Assembly (NCBI RefSeq): GCF_026410305.1
Contig: NZ_JAPMLQ010000004.1
Location: 296,438 to 360,437 of the forward strand
DNA length: 64,000 nt
Reading direction: 5' to 3'
DNA from: Sulfitobacter sp. F26204
GTDB taxonomy: Bacteria > Pseudomonadota > Alphaproteobacteria > Rhodobacterales > Rhodobacteraceae
Shown: in pieces, positions 63,765 through 64,000 of the stretch
Numbering within the stretch: the first letter of the stretch is position 1
Layout of the letters: each line of letters opens with the position of its first letter
Program-made: the position numbers and the translations under genes
Notes under the pieces: generated by a model
Database searches by the model: none
Seen by the model: only the letters and a program-made list of their open reading frames with translations
What the model was told of the DNA's origin: nothing

Positions 63765-64000
63765 GACGTGAGTTTTTGCGAAAAAGGGGTTGCGGGTCCG
63801 GCGCGCTGGGTTTAGAGAGCAATTCTCAGCAGGGCATTGACGCTCTGAGGGGTTGCTGGAGTGGGTATCGGGTTTTGAAGCTTGAGGTTCACTTTGGTGT
63901 AACGAGAAAATTCTGAGGTTTATGAGGCGGGGCGCGCCGTTGTTAGGGCGCATCTGGTTTTATTTGTCTCGACGTTGTTTGAAAATTAGATATCTGAAGA
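63765..64000 (+). other. Possible rRNA operon promoter and leader, cut by the right edge
   Basis: From 63765 the sequence loses coding character. It carries TTTTTGCGAAAAAGGGGTTGCG, then a candidate -35 TTGCGG (63790-63795) with a weak -10 TAGAGA (63813), a GC-rich downstream stretch, and ends in GTTTGAAAATTAGATATCTGAAGA. I recall the last phrase as typical of the leader before 16S rRNA in Rhodobacterales. The 16S gene itself would begin beyond the window, so this is unproven. Confidence 0.4.

Noticed and set aside
63384..63822. Small overlapping frames of 80-93 codons near the right end
   Set aside because: Low-complexity translations on both strands with no family match; more likely non-coding.

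Overview
The window looks like about 64 kb of chromosome from a roseobacter-group alphaproteobacterium (Rhodobacterales). The signs are Entner-Doudoroff sugar genes, a rhizobial-type glycerol ABC transporter, TRAP and peptide ABC uptake systems, an RTX-type secreted protein, pervasive ATGA/GTGA translational coupling, and an intergenic hairpin of a type I associate with this order. I see no phage, insertion sequence, CRISPR array, tRNA or rRNA gene. The extreme right end resembles the leader of an rRNA operon.

Layout. 0-4.6 kb: a glycosyltransferase cut by the left edge, an MscS channel and a Tat-exported metallo-beta-lactamase-fold protein. 4.7-10.6 kb (minus): a complete family-5 (peptide type) ABC importer with a fused double ATPase. 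10.7-20.6 kb (plus): a small methyltransferase, an IclR regulator, then a seven-gene beta-oxidation operon resembling the pimeloyl-CoA (pim) operon: bifunctional hydratase/dehydrogenase, thiolase, two acyl-CoA dehydrogenases, thioesterase, enoyl-CoA hydratase and acyl-CoA ligase. 20.6-29.7 kb: mixed central and accessory metabolism (rpe, class IV aminotransferase, glycerate kinase, ugd, sulfatase, a VOC-cupin fusion, a hydroxyacid dehydrogenase) around a 666-bp gene-poor stretch with a 9-bp tandem repeat. 29.7-36.8 kb: a ferric-iron binding protein, then gap, an aldehyde dehydrogenase, an SDR, edd and eda. Near-identical palindromes precede gap and edd.

37.2-46.1 kb: a TAXI-type TRAP transporter with an acyl-CoA ligase, a thiamine-diphosphate enzyme and an M20 amidohydrolase (probably one catabolic unit), then rsgA. 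46.2-49.2 kb: a secreted protein with a PIG-L deacetylase domain, RTX calcium-binding repeats and three cadherin-like modules. 49.4-60.8 kb: the glycerol locus, with glpR divergent from glpD, an ABC importer (two ATPases, two permeases, a DUF2160 small membrane protein, a binding protein), glpK and an iron-type alcohol dehydrogenase. 60.9-63.3 kb (minus): an ArsC-like protein, a PiT phosphate transporter and a Nudix hydrolase.

How the genes fit together. Glycerol enters by ABC transport, is phosphorylated by GlpK and oxidised by GlpD to dihydroxyacetone phosphate. That joins the triose-phosphate pool handled by GapDH, which also receives glyceraldehyde-3-phosphate from Edd/Eda. Glycerate kinase and the hydroxypyruvate/glyoxylate reductase type enzyme connect C2/C3 acids to the same pool. 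The strongest points for follow-up are the PIG-L/RTX fusion, the complementary degeneracy of the two glycerol-transporter ATPases, the shared gap/edd operator, and the uncharacterised TRAP-linked catabolic cluster.
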